From Mycobacterium sp. D16Q14 (GTDB lineage: Bacteria; Actinomycetota; Actinomycetes; Mycobacteriales; Mycobacteriaceae): 36,838 nucleotides of DNA. Below, one piece after another: positions 31,838 through 36,838 of this stretch (its first letter is position 1; every line of letters begins with the position of its first letter). The notes below the pieces were generated by a model. That model searched no databases, was not told the DNA's origin, and saw nothing but the letters and a program-made list of their open reading frames with translations. A program made the position numbers and the translations under genes. Location of the stretch: assembly GCA_002013415.1 (NCBI GenBank), contig MAEX01000031.1, positions 1-36,838 of the forward strand, written 5' to 3'.

Positions 31838-31866
31838 AGTATGTCGATCTTGACACCGGCGGGCAA
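31838..31866 (-). promoter_or_regulatory. Promoter of the TetR gene at 31171-31830
   Basis: On the - strand TTGCCC (31866-31861) and CATACT (31843-31838) are separated by exactly 17 nt, and the GTG start follows CATACT by 7 nt. This spacing would put transcription initiation at or next to the GTG, giving a leaderless mRNA, which is common in mycobacteria. The -35 end overlaps the palindrome at 31865-31891. Confidence 0.6.
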
Positions 31867-31891
31867 TTACGGCAACACTGTTTCCGTAATT
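31865..31891. promoter_or_regulatory. 27-bp near-perfect palindrome, probable TetR operator
   Basis: Outer arms AATTACGG and CCGTAATT are perfect. The inner parts pair as well except for one mismatch, giving 13-bp arms around a single central base with 12 of 13 pairs. It overlaps the -35 box of the adjacent TetR gene, so binding would block transcription. Size and position fit autoregulation by that TetR protein. Confidence 0.75.
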
Positions 31892-32014
31892 CTGTCAGAA
31901 GGCATGACCAGGAAACCGCGACCGAGTCCTCACCGCGTTGATGACGTGGACTGACTCGCGAGGGGTGTCGCGGACTTCCTCGGTCACCCCTGGCAAGGCC
32001 TCACGCCAGCGCCC

Positions 32015-33247
32015 TCAGCCCAGCATTCGATCGACGGTCACGACAACGCCGGCGGCGCCGTCGTCGGTAGCGATGAGGTCTGCGACCCGGCGGCTACGGC
32101 CCGTGAGCTGTCGGTCGGTGACGGCAGCGCGGAGGGCGTCGGCAAGCCGTTCTACCGTCAGGGTTCGTTGCGGGATGGTGCCGGCGCTGAGCCCGAGATC
32201 GCGGAGCCGTCGAGCCCAGAATGGTTGATCGCCCAGGCCGGGCACGGCGACAGTAGGCACCCCGGCACGCAGGCCGGCAGCGACCGTCCCAGCGCCGCAA
32301 TGGTGCACGACCGCCGCCATTCGGGGAAAGAGCCAGCTGTGTGGCAGCTCGCCCACCGTCAGGACGCTATCGTCAGCGGCATTGATTCCTGCCCAACCGG
32401 TTTGTACGATTCCGCGCATACCCACCAGGCGGAGCGTCTCCCGCACGAGCTCAGACACGCGCACTGCCTGAGCGGCCGAGGTCATCGTGCTCCCGAAGCC
32501 GATGAACACCGGAGGATCACCCGCTGCGAGAAAATCGACCAACGTGGGGGAGGGCTGCCACCGTGGATCGGGCTGCGGCCACCAGTATCCGGTGACCTCC
32601 AGCCCCGGTCGCCAGTCCGATGGTCGCGGCACGATGTGCGGCGAGAAGCCGTGCAGAACAGTCCATTCCGACCCAGATCTGCTCCGGCGAAGCTGACCGG
32701 CCGATGCCTTCGGCAGGCCGAGGTCTCGCCGGAACCCGGACACCACCCCGCCATAGAGGCGATCGACAAGCCATGCCCCGGCGTGGGAGGCCAGACGATT
32801 GGCTGCCGACCCTGCGGACCAGGCTCCGAGGGCGGCCGGGGGAAACTCAGCGGTGGCAGACCAGGGCTGCAGCCTGATCCCCATGGAGGGAATGCCTTTC
32901 GCCTCGGCGAGCGGATGCCCAGCCAGTTCGGAGTACGGCGATAACAGCAGGAGGTCCGCGGGCACGTCGTGAATGGCGCTGAGCAGTGCGATGCCGAGCG
33001 ATCGCATACCTCGCGGAGCGAGGAACTCGGCGAGCTCCTTCGTGACGTTGACATCGGCATTCTCCGATGGCGTCGCCGGTTCCGGAATGCCACGAAAATC
33101 TAAGCCAGCGTTGGATATCAAAGAGTTAAAGCGTTCATACGCGGCGAGTGTCACATGGTGCCCGGCCTGACGTAAGCGAGTACCGATGCCGGTCAACGGT
33201 GCGACATCACCGTGGCTGCCGATAGCGGCGATAACGATACGAGCCAC
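32015..33247 (-). CDS. GT1-family glycosyltransferase (UGT/MGT-like)
   Basis: Protein of 410 residues with the GT-B fold pattern. The N-terminal part has GSHGDVAPL (residues 10-18), typical of glycosyltransferases acting on lipids, macrolides and glycopeptidolipids. The C-terminal nucleotide-sugar site is HHCGAGTVAAGLRAGVP...GDQPFW at residues 315-344; the usual HHGGAGT has Cys in place of the first Gly. No signal peptide, so it acts in the cytosol, perhaps at the membrane. The GTG start has GGAGGGC a few bases upstream and overlaps the stop of the TetR gene before it by 1 nt (TAGTG), so the two are co-transcribed. Related mycobacterial enzymes transfer deoxyhexoses to allo-Thr or alaninol of glycopeptidolipids, so the NRPS product, with predicted Thr residues, is a plausible acceptor. 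Donor and acceptor cannot be read from sequence. Confidence 0.88.
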   Translation of the reverse strand: MARIVIAAIGSHGDVAPLTGIGTRLRQAGHHVTLAAYERFNSLISNAGLDFRGIPEPATPSENADVNVTKELAEFLAPRGMRSLGIALLSAIHDVPADLLLLSPYSELAGHPLAEAKGIPSMGIRLQPWSATAEFPPAALGAWSAGSAANRLASHAGAWLVDRLYGGVVSGFRRDLGLPKASAGQLRRSRSGSEWTVLHGFSPHIVPRPSDWRPGLEVTGYWWPQPDPRWQPSPTLVDFLAAGDPPVFIGFGSTMTSAAQAVRVSELVRETLRLVGMRGIVQTGWAGINAADDSVLTVGELPHSWLFPRMAAVVHHCGAGTVAAGLRAGVPTVAVPGLGDQPFWARRLRDLGLSAGTIPQRTLTVERLADALRAAVTDRQLTGRSRRVADLIATDDGAAGVVVTVDRMLG

Positions 33248-33873
33248 TACGCCCTCCGTACCACTCGGCGGAACATCTTCACGAGATCCTCCGCGTACCC
33301 CATCGCGTCGAACTCGGGGTCCTGCAAGATCTTCTCGACTACGACATCGACGGCTCCTCGTAGTGCGATTGCAGTGGAATCGACGGGAAATGAGGAGAAT
33401 TCACCGGTTTTCTGGCCCGCGCGGAGAATGGCCGACGGGTCGAGCTGGGTCAATTGTTGGGTCAGCTCGGGTGTGAGGCCCAGGTCCCCGAGACGTCTTC
33501 CGTCGCGGGGCTTGTAACTCGTGCCGAGCTGCGCTAGCGCGGCCAACTGAATCCGGTGAGTATTGAAATAGCTGATGCTGGAACGGATGTAGGTCGCGAG
33601 CTTGTCGGTCTGAGTCCGCGCACGATCAACCTCGGGGACCACGGCCGCAATGCCCGACCGGTACATCGACGCGATCACCGCTTCGATGAGCCCGTTCTTG
33701 GAGCCGAAGTGGTAGAGCACCACGCTCATCGCGATATCAGCGCGCTCGGCGATCTTTCGGATTGAGGTTTTTGGGTAACCGACCTCCGCGATGACCTCGA
33801 TGGCGCACGTGACGATCTGATCGCGGCGAGCGACCTCGGTGAAGGTGCGCTCATGGCCGGAATTAGATCGCAT
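33247..33873 (-). CDS. TetR-family transcriptional regulator (upstream of the glycosyltransferase)
   Basis: Protein of 208 residues with a TetR N-terminal domain: TSIRKIAERADIAMSVVLYHF is the helix-turn-helix region followed by the usual YHF-x-SK motif. The C-terminal part is of unassigned TetR type. The ATG at 33873 is chosen. A GTG six codons earlier lies inside a perfect palindrome and the promoter, so it is unlikely to be the start. No ribosome binding site precedes the ATG, but a -10 box lies 6 nt before it, as in leaderless genes. First gene of a two-gene unit with the glycosyltransferase, which it probably represses together with itself. Confidence 0.88.
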   Translation of the reverse strand: MRSNSGHERTFTEVARRDQIVTCAIEVIAEVGYPKTSIRKIAERADIAMSVVLYHFGSKNGLIEAVIASMYRSGIAAVVPEVDRARTQTDKLATYIRSSISYFNTHRIQLAALAQLGTSYKPRDGRRLGDLGLTPELTQQLTQLDPSAILRAGQKTGEFSSFPVDSTAIALRGAVDVVVEKILQDPEFDAMGYAEDLVKMFRRVVRRA

Positions 33874-33879
33874 GATCGA

Positions 33880-33885
33880 ACTATA
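33880..33885 (-). promoter_or_regulatory. -10 box for the TetR-glycosyltransferase unit
   Basis: TATAGT on the - strand is followed by 6 nt and then the ATG at 33873. This would place the transcription start at the start codon. A clear -35 is not seen; GTATAG lies at about the right distance. The box touches the palindromic operator. Confidence 0.5.
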
Positions 33886-33899
33886 GATCACTTGATCTA
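33884..33899. promoter_or_regulatory. Perfect 16-bp palindrome, probable TetR operator
   Basis: TAGATCA and TGATCTA flank a 2-nt centre (CT) with no mismatch. The site sits immediately upstream of the TetR gene at 33247-33873 and overlaps its -10 box, the usual position for autorepression. It could also influence the divergent gene at 34145, about 250 nt away. Confidence 0.75.
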
Positions 33900-33922
33900 G
33901 GGCTATACACCCATTTGTGCAG

Positions 33923-33939
33923 GTTAACGACGCGTTAAC
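33923..33939. promoter_or_regulatory. Perfect 7-3-7 inverted repeat in the divergent intergenic region
   Basis: GTTAACG and CGTTAAC are separated by ACG. It lies 50 nt upstream of the TetR start and about 200 nt upstream of the exported-protein gene. Its sequence differs from the TetR operator at 33884-33899, so a second DNA-binding protein may act here, or it may be chance. Confidence 0.4.
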
Positions 33940-33955
33940 GGCTCTATACCATCTC

Positions 33956-33989
33956 TCTCAGACCCTAACCCCCATGGGGTACTCTGAGA
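33956..33989. repeat. Inverted repeat with a nested CCCCATGGGG palindrome
   Basis: TCTCAGA (33956-33962) and TCTGAGA (33983-33989) are perfectly complementary, with a 20-nt interior that holds the palindrome CCCCATGGGG (33970-33979). No T-run follows, so it is not a classical terminator. It could be an operator or part of a structured leader. Confidence 0.4.
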
Positions 33990-34032
33990 TTTAGCTGAGA
34001 ATCAGCCGGGGATCTCATAAATTGGGAACCAG

Positions 34033-34092
34033 GTGAACCTTGAAGCCGTTGAACAGGGTGAATGCATCAACGTTGATGTCTTTGGCAAGTGA
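34033..34092 (+). other. Possible 19-codon leader reading frame
   Basis: A GTG-initiated frame of 19 codons (MNLEAVEQGECINVDVFGK) ends 52 nt before the exported-protein gene. It has no good ribosome binding site and spans the 14-bp palindrome. It is listed only because it is an uninterrupted frame in a leader position; it may well be chance. Confidence 0.15.
34065..34078. promoter_or_regulatory. Perfect 14-bp palindrome
   Basis: CATCAACGTTGATG reads the same on both strands. It lies about 67 nt upstream of the exported-protein start, near where a promoter would be expected, so it may be an operator for a dimeric regulator. No regulator can be assigned. Confidence 0.4.
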
Positions 34093-34118
34093 TGTTCGCT
34101 TCCTAGGCCATTAGCAAG

Positions 34119-34148
34119 ATGACCGAGCGGAAAGGAAACACCACATGA
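34119..34148 (+). other. Possible 9-codon upstream frame overlapping the next start (ATGA)
   Basis: ATG at 34119 opens a frame of nine codons (MTERKGNTT) whose TGA stop overlaps the ATG of the exported-protein gene as ATGA (34145-34148). The arrangement could couple translation, but the mini frame has no evident ribosome binding site of its own. Short frames of this kind are common by chance. Confidence 0.15.
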
Positions 34149-34426
34149 AAATGTCACTCGCTGCAATCGTCGGAGGCGCCGGCACAGCCGTAGCCGTCGC
34201 TGTCATGGGCGCCCCTGTCGCCCTGGCAGGGCCTACGCCTCCTCCGGTCTGCTACGCCAGCGAGACCAGTGTCAACGCCACTGAGCTACGTCCCTGCGTT
34301 GCTCCGGGCGATGTCGTCTACGAGCAGGGCGCGCACCAGCCGACCTATGAGGGCGCCAACCCGCTGGTCCCGCTGGGCACCAACCCGCACGTCCCCTATG
34401 GCACCAACAAGAACAACGCTTCGTAA
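34145..34426 (+). CDS. Small exported protein with Cys pair and C-terminal tandem repeat
   Basis: Protein of 93 residues. Residues 1-28 form a Sec signal peptide: a short basic start (MKMS), a hydrophobic Ala/Val/Gly core and an ALA cleavage site before GPTPPP. The mature part of about 65 residues has two cysteines (PVCYAS and RPCVAP) that could form a disulfide, then a Pro/Asn/Gly-rich tail in which NPLVPLGT and NPHVPYGT are adjacent copies of an eight-residue unit. The ATG has AAAGGA 8 nt upstream (34131-34136). I do not recognise the family. It is followed 49 nt later by a second exported-protein gene on the same strand, probably in the same transcript. A cell-envelope or secreted role is likely. 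Confidence 0.75.
   Translation: MKMSLAAIVGGAGTAVAVAVMGAPVALAGPTPPPVCYASETSVNATELRPCVAPGDVVYEQGAHQPTYEGANPLVPLGTNPHVPYGTNKNNAS
34358..34405 (+). repeat. Two tandem 24-nt units in the exported-protein gene
   Basis: Units 34358-34381 and 34382-34405 encode NPLVPLGT and NPHVPYGT. They differ at two residues, which points to an old duplication in the C-terminal tail. Confidence 0.7.
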
Positions 34427-34475
34427 CTAGATGTAACTCAGCTTCATCTTCGACGACGCAGAAGGAGCAACAATC

Positions 34476-34778
34476 ATGAAGAAGATCACGACCGCGGCGG
34501 CGCTACTCGCTGCCGCAGGGCTGTCCCTGGCCACAGCCGCCGCAGCCTTGGCCGGTCCCGCCGCGGACCCGGACTCCGTCATCTCTGACCTCAAGTCCAA
34601 CGGGTACCGGGTGATCATCACCAAGGTAGGGTCGGACCATCCGTCGCAGTGCACGGTTCAGGGAGTGTCGCAGCAGTCAGGCGTTCAGAATGTGCAGCCG
34701 GGGCGCAACATGCGCAACCAGCCGACGACGGTTCCCACTGCAGGACAAAAGGTCGCGTACGTCACGCTGGCCTGCTAG
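34476..34778 (+). CDS. Small exported mycobacterial-type protein with Cys pair
   Basis: Protein of 100 residues with a Sec signal peptide of about 26 residues (MKKITT, an Ala/Leu-rich core, then AALA before GPAADP). The mature part begins DPDSVISDLKSNGYRVIITKVG, has a cysteine in QCTVQGV and ends with YVTLAC. The pattern resembles a widespread group of small exported mycobacterial proteins of unknown function with an S-VI--L---GY-V--N/K-VG core and two cysteines. GAAGGAG (34461-34467) lies 8 nt before the ATG. Likely co-transcribed with the exported-protein gene before it, and followed by a long hairpin. Confidence 0.78.
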   Translation: MKKITTAAALLAAAGLSLATAAAALAGPAADPDSVISDLKSNGYRVIITKVGSDHPSQCTVQGVSQQSGVQNVQPGRNMRNQPTTVPTAGQKVAYVTLAC

Positions 34779-34793
34779 CTACCCCATGGGGCG

Positions 34794-34848
34794 GTGGCGA
34801 CACCGGGCAGTGAGTGGTCTGTCAACGATCCTCACACCGTGTCGCCAC
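34794..34848 (+). terminator. Long-stem hairpin after the exported-protein pair
   Basis: GTGGCGACAC (34794-34803) and GTGTCGCCAC (34839-34848) are perfectly complementary with a 35-nt loop, starting 16 nt after the stop codon. There is no T-run, as is usual for mycobacterial terminators. The long loop makes it a weaker candidate than a compact hairpin; it could instead be a regulatory structure. A CCCCATGGGG palindrome (34782-34791) lies between stop and stem. Confidence 0.4.
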
Positions 34849-34950
34849 TACTCCGATGAAGATGGCGACCGCGGGTCTATCTGACTCGCATCCCGCGAGG
34901 TGTGGTGAGTAGTAGACCGCTAGCTCGCCGCGTCCTTCCCGCCCCCGTAT

Positions 34951-34978
34951 GCACATATCGCAGCCCGGCGATATGTGC
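34951..34978. promoter_or_regulatory. Perfect 11-bp inverted repeat before the alcohol dehydrogenase gene
   Basis: GCACATATCGC (34951-34961) and GCGATATGTGC (34968-34978) are perfectly complementary around a 6-nt spacer. The repeat ends 13 nt before the chosen start codon at 34992, where promoter and transcription start are expected. It is most likely the operator of an unidentified dimeric regulator controlling the dehydrogenase; a hairpin in the mRNA leader is the alternative. Confidence 0.65.
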
Positions 34979-34991
34979 CACTGTGGGAGGC

Positions 34992-36008
34992 GTGTCCACA
35001 TACCGTGCATTCGAAGTAGCCGGCCAGCGGGACTTTCGGCTGGTGGAGCGAGAACTTACGGAACCCCATCCGGGTGAGGTACGAGTTCGGGTCGAGGCGT
35101 GCGGGGTGTGCCACACCGACGCCTTCGCCGCCGAGGGCCTGCGGGCTGATCCGTCGAAACCCATCGTGCCCGGGCATGAAATTGTGGGCGTGATCGATGC
35201 TGTCGGTGCGGGAGTACGTGCCTGGAAACTCGGTGAGCGGGTCGGTATCGGGTACCTCAACGGCCACTGCGGTGAATGCGAGCAATGTCGTCGCGGAGAT
35301 TTTGTGAACTGCACCAATCAGAATCAAACAGGGACCACCGTCGACGGCGGCTACAGCGAGGTGGCGTATGCCCGGGCTAGTGGCCTCGTCCGAGTACCGG
35401 ATGGTGTTGATCCGCACGACGCGGCCCCGCTGCTGTGTGCGGGCCTTACCGTCTACCGCGCATTGCTGACCGCGAACGCCCGGCCGGGCTCTTTGGTCGC
35501 GATCCAGGGCGTCGGCGGGCTCGGGCACCTCGGTATCCAGTACGCCAAGGTGCTGGGCTACCGGGTTGTTGCCATCGCCCGGGGCACGGGAAAGGCAGAT
35601 CTTGCGACGCAACTCGGTGCCGATGAGTACATCGACAGCACCGCGGGCAGTCCCGCGAAGGCATTGCGCGCGTTGGGCGGAGCCACCGCAATCATCGCGA
35701 CGGCATCCAGCGGATCGTCTATGTCACCGTTGATCGCGGGGTTGGCACCCAATGGCAAGCTGGTAGTCGTGGGGGCCGACTCGGAGCCCATCGAGGCTGG
35801 CATCCCTGACCTCATCTTCGGGACCCGCTCGATTGTCGGATCACTGACGGGTAGCTCGATAGAGAACGAAGACAATCTGAATCTCGCTCAGCACCATGGT
35901 ATCCGCTCGATGAACGAGATCATGCCCCTATCGGAGGCCCCACGGGCGTACGAACACATGCTCTCCGGCGCGGCGAGGTTCCGCGTGGTCCTTGACATGA
36001 AGGCCTGA
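34992..36008 (+). CDS. Zinc-dependent alcohol dehydrogenase
   Basis: Cytosolic medium-chain dehydrogenase of 338 residues, predicted to interconvert alcohols and aldehydes with NAD(P). Catalytic zinc ligands are Cys37 (CGVCHTD), His62 and Glu63 (PGHE) and Cys149. Structural zinc ligands are Cys93, Cys96, Cys99 and Cys107 (CGECEQC...NC). The Rossmann loop is GVGGLG at residues 173-178. Length and motifs fit the bacterial AdhA/AdhP type. I chose the GTG at 34992 (MSTYRAFEV) because conserved sequence starts there. A longer frame from 34902 would run through the inverted repeat. GGGAGG lies only 1 nt before this GTG, so the start is not certain; a GTG at 34983 is the alternative. No link with the peptide pathway is evident, though aldehyde or alcohol chemistry at a peptide end cannot be excluded. 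Confidence 0.92.
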   Translation: MSTYRAFEVAGQRDFRLVERELTEPHPGEVRVRVEACGVCHTDAFAAEGLRADPSKPIVPGHEIVGVIDAVGAGVRAWKLGERVGIGYLNGHCGECEQCRRGDFVNCTNQNQTGTTVDGGYSEVAYARASGLVRVPDGVDPHDAAPLLCAGLTVYRALLTANARPGSLVAIQGVGGLGHLGIQYAKVLGYRVVAIARGTGKADLATQLGADEYIDSTAGSPAKALRALGGATAIIATASSGSSMSPLIAGLAPNGKLVVVGADSEPIEAGIPDLIFGTRSIVGSLTGSSIENEDNLNLAQHHGIRSMNEIMPLSEAPRAYEHMLSGAARFRVVLDMKA

Positions 36009-36087
36009 CCGTGATCGCGGGTCTCTTCGATGTTCGTGAGTTGTCGCGGCCGTCGCCGCACGTACGCTGACCGCCGGTGCTATCTGT

Positions 36088-36276
36088 GTGAATCTTTCTG
36101 TGCCACAACCAAGTGCGGCATCAAGGGAAGCGATCCAGCGATATGCGAAAGGTCTTGCCGGTGAGGTGCAGGGGCACGGGGTGGAGCTGGGAGTGCCGCG
36201 GTTCAGCGATGACGAGTGGTCCATCGCGCTGCACTGCAGAATCCGGCGTTCTCTGAAACCTATTGTGAATAAATAA
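36088..36276 (+). CDS. Doubtful small reading frame, 62 codons
   Basis: A GTG-initiated frame beginning MNLSVPQPSAASREA and ending in two successive TAA codons. The middle part (SREAIQRYAKGLAGEVQ) could form a helix. There is no good ribosome binding site and I recognise no family. It may be chance. Confidence 0.2.
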   Translation: MNLSVPQPSAASREAIQRYAKGLAGEVQGHGVELGVPRFSDDEWSIALHCRIRRSLKPIVNK

Positions 36277-36582
36277 TTCTCGGGGCGGTGGCACGAGGGT
36301 CACGCAACGGGTTCGTCGATGAGCATGAAGCGCACGCCCCATTGGGTATCCCGAAGTGGACTATCTGACGAGCCCAGTTCGGGCAGCAGCGATGCGCGCG
36401 GGGGATCCGCGGGCCACAAATGTCTGGGCGGGAATCGGATTCAGAAACGCGAGGGGTGGTTCGGTGGCCGACATCATGGGTGGGCTGTCGGATTTTCAGC
36501 GCTAGCCGCCTAGCCCCCGGAAAAGTGGGCATAGCGTCCAGTTTCGGCCCTATTGAAGGGGTGTGCGGCGCCGAATGAAGTA

Positions 36583-36614
36583 GCGCGCAAGCTATCCCAC
36601 AGAGTGGGACGCGC
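36583..36614. repeat. Compact hairpin with outer GC arms
   Basis: TCCCAC (36595-36600) and GTGGGA (36604-36609) pair around AGA. GCGCG (36583-36587) and CGCGC (36610-36614) could extend the stem with a one-sided bulge. No T-run follows. A regulatory or terminator role is possible. Confidence 0.35.
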
Positions 36615-36800
36615 GTCGCGAAAAAGGTGGGATGGGTAACAGAAATTTTCCTGCGTTAATGCAAGAGATGCGCGGATGTATGGGAAAAGTGACCAATGTG
36701 CGCAGCGCGCAGCAAATTACGAACCGACGTCGCGTACATTCAACAAACCGACCATGTCCTGCATGTTTATTGGAGTGGACGTAGGGTTGTGCATGCACTA

Positions 36801-36815
36801 CCGTAATCAGTACGG
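36801..36815. promoter_or_regulatory. Small inverted repeat at the right edge
   Basis: CCGTA and TACGG flank ATCAG perfectly. It lies in the A/T-richer tail of the window and may belong to the promoter region of a gene beyond the edge. The short length means chance is possible. Confidence 0.25.
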
Positions 36816-36838
36816 CTATGGCGGAGGGTAATTCCCGC

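Larger units (their letters stand above)
33874..34144. other. Palindrome-rich intergenic region between divergent genes
   Basis: This stretch of 271 bases separates the - strand TetR gene from the + strand exported-protein gene. It contains the TetR operator, a 7-3-7 inverted repeat, a hairpin-like repeat and a perfect 14-bp palindrome. A weak + strand promoter candidate is TTGGCA (34082-34087) with a 16-nt spacer to TAGGCC. Two mini reading frames (34033-34092 and 34119-34148) are present. It is clearly more A/T-rich than the genes around it. Confidence 0.6.
36009..36838. other. Gene-poor right end (830 bases)
   Basis: I see no convincing gene here. A + strand frame of 62 codons (36088-36276) is the longest plausible one but lacks a clear ribosome binding site and any recognisable motif. 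The right 250 bases are A/T-richer than the rest and contain compact inverted repeats, as expected of the control region of a gene beyond the window edge. Confidence 0.5.

Noticed and set aside
31831..31866. N-terminal extension of the TetR protein from the TTG at 31866.
   Set aside because: The 12 extra residues do not belong to the TetR fold, and the bases form a promoter and part of an operator.
34902..34991. N-terminal extension of the alcohol dehydrogenase from the GTG at 34902.
   Set aside because: The extra 30 residues show no dehydrogenase features and span the perfect inverted repeat.
36300..36400. A - strand stretch reading RDTQWGVRFMLIDEPVA before a stop, reminiscent of the end of a glyoxalase/VOC-type domain.
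   Set aside because: Only about 30 codons are suggestive, an upstream stop at about 36445 closes the frame, and the rest of such a domain is not visible. It could be a gene remnant but the support is too thin.
36260..36532. A 90-codon - strand frame.
   Set aside because: It has no ribosome binding site, no recognisable motif and unusual composition for a gene of this organism.
1..36838. tRNA, rRNA, insertion sequences, integrase or attachment sites.
   Set aside because: I saw no cloverleaf, transposase motif or flanking direct repeats to support any of these.

Overview
The window looks like chromosomal DNA of a high-GC actinomycete, most likely a rapidly growing mycobacterium, possibly of the Mycobacteroides abscessus-chelonae group. 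The basis is GC-rich codon use, GTG starts, promoters that appear to give leaderless transcripts, two small exported proteins of mycobacterial style, and adenylation domains of the kind seen in mycobacterial lipopeptide synthetases. The genus is inferred from style and no database was consulted.

About 81 percent of the window (1-29987, + strand) is a giant nonribosomal peptide synthetase (NRPS) system in two overlapping genes. The first gene is open at the left edge of the window and contributes 7276 residues here. The second codes for 2719 residues. Read together the order is: (A)-T-E / C-A-T / C-A-T-E / C-A-T / C-A-T / C-A-T-E / C | A-T / C-A-T-E / C-T. That is nine modules, with eight C, seven complete and one partial A, nine T and four E domains, and no thioesterase, reductase or methylation domain. 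A-domain pocket residues read by eye suggest: D-X, hydrophobic or aromatic, D-(hydrophobic or aromatic), X, Lys/Orn-like, D-X, Thr, D-allo-Thr, followed by a terminal C-T module without an A domain. This does not fit the four-residue glycopeptidolipid peptide or the mycobactin and exochelin logic known to me, so it is probably a different and perhaps uncharacterised peptide.

Two architectural oddities stand out. The two NRPS genes are split between the C and A domains of one module, where a 23-nt stretch absent from the other C-A linkers supplies a ribosome binding site and a GTG start overlapping the upstream stop. The last module has lost its A domain, so chain release is unexplained. Sixteen bases after the NRPS stop, behind a strong ribosome binding site, is an ICMT-like membrane methyltransferase, apparently in the same operon and a candidate for C-terminal or other tailoring.

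From 30682 to 33873 four genes lie on the - strand: a four-helix membrane protein, a TetR regulator, a GT1-type glycosyltransferase, and a second TetR regulator that overlaps the glycosyltransferase start by 1 nt. Each TetR gene has a near-perfect or perfect palindrome against its own predicted promoter. The glycosyltransferase may decorate the NRPS product (for example on Thr), by analogy with glycopeptidolipids.

From 33874 to 36008 there is a palindrome-rich intergenic region, two small exported proteins on the + strand, a long hairpin, and a zinc-dependent alcohol dehydrogenase preceded by a perfect 11-bp inverted repeat. The last 830 bases hold no convincing gene.
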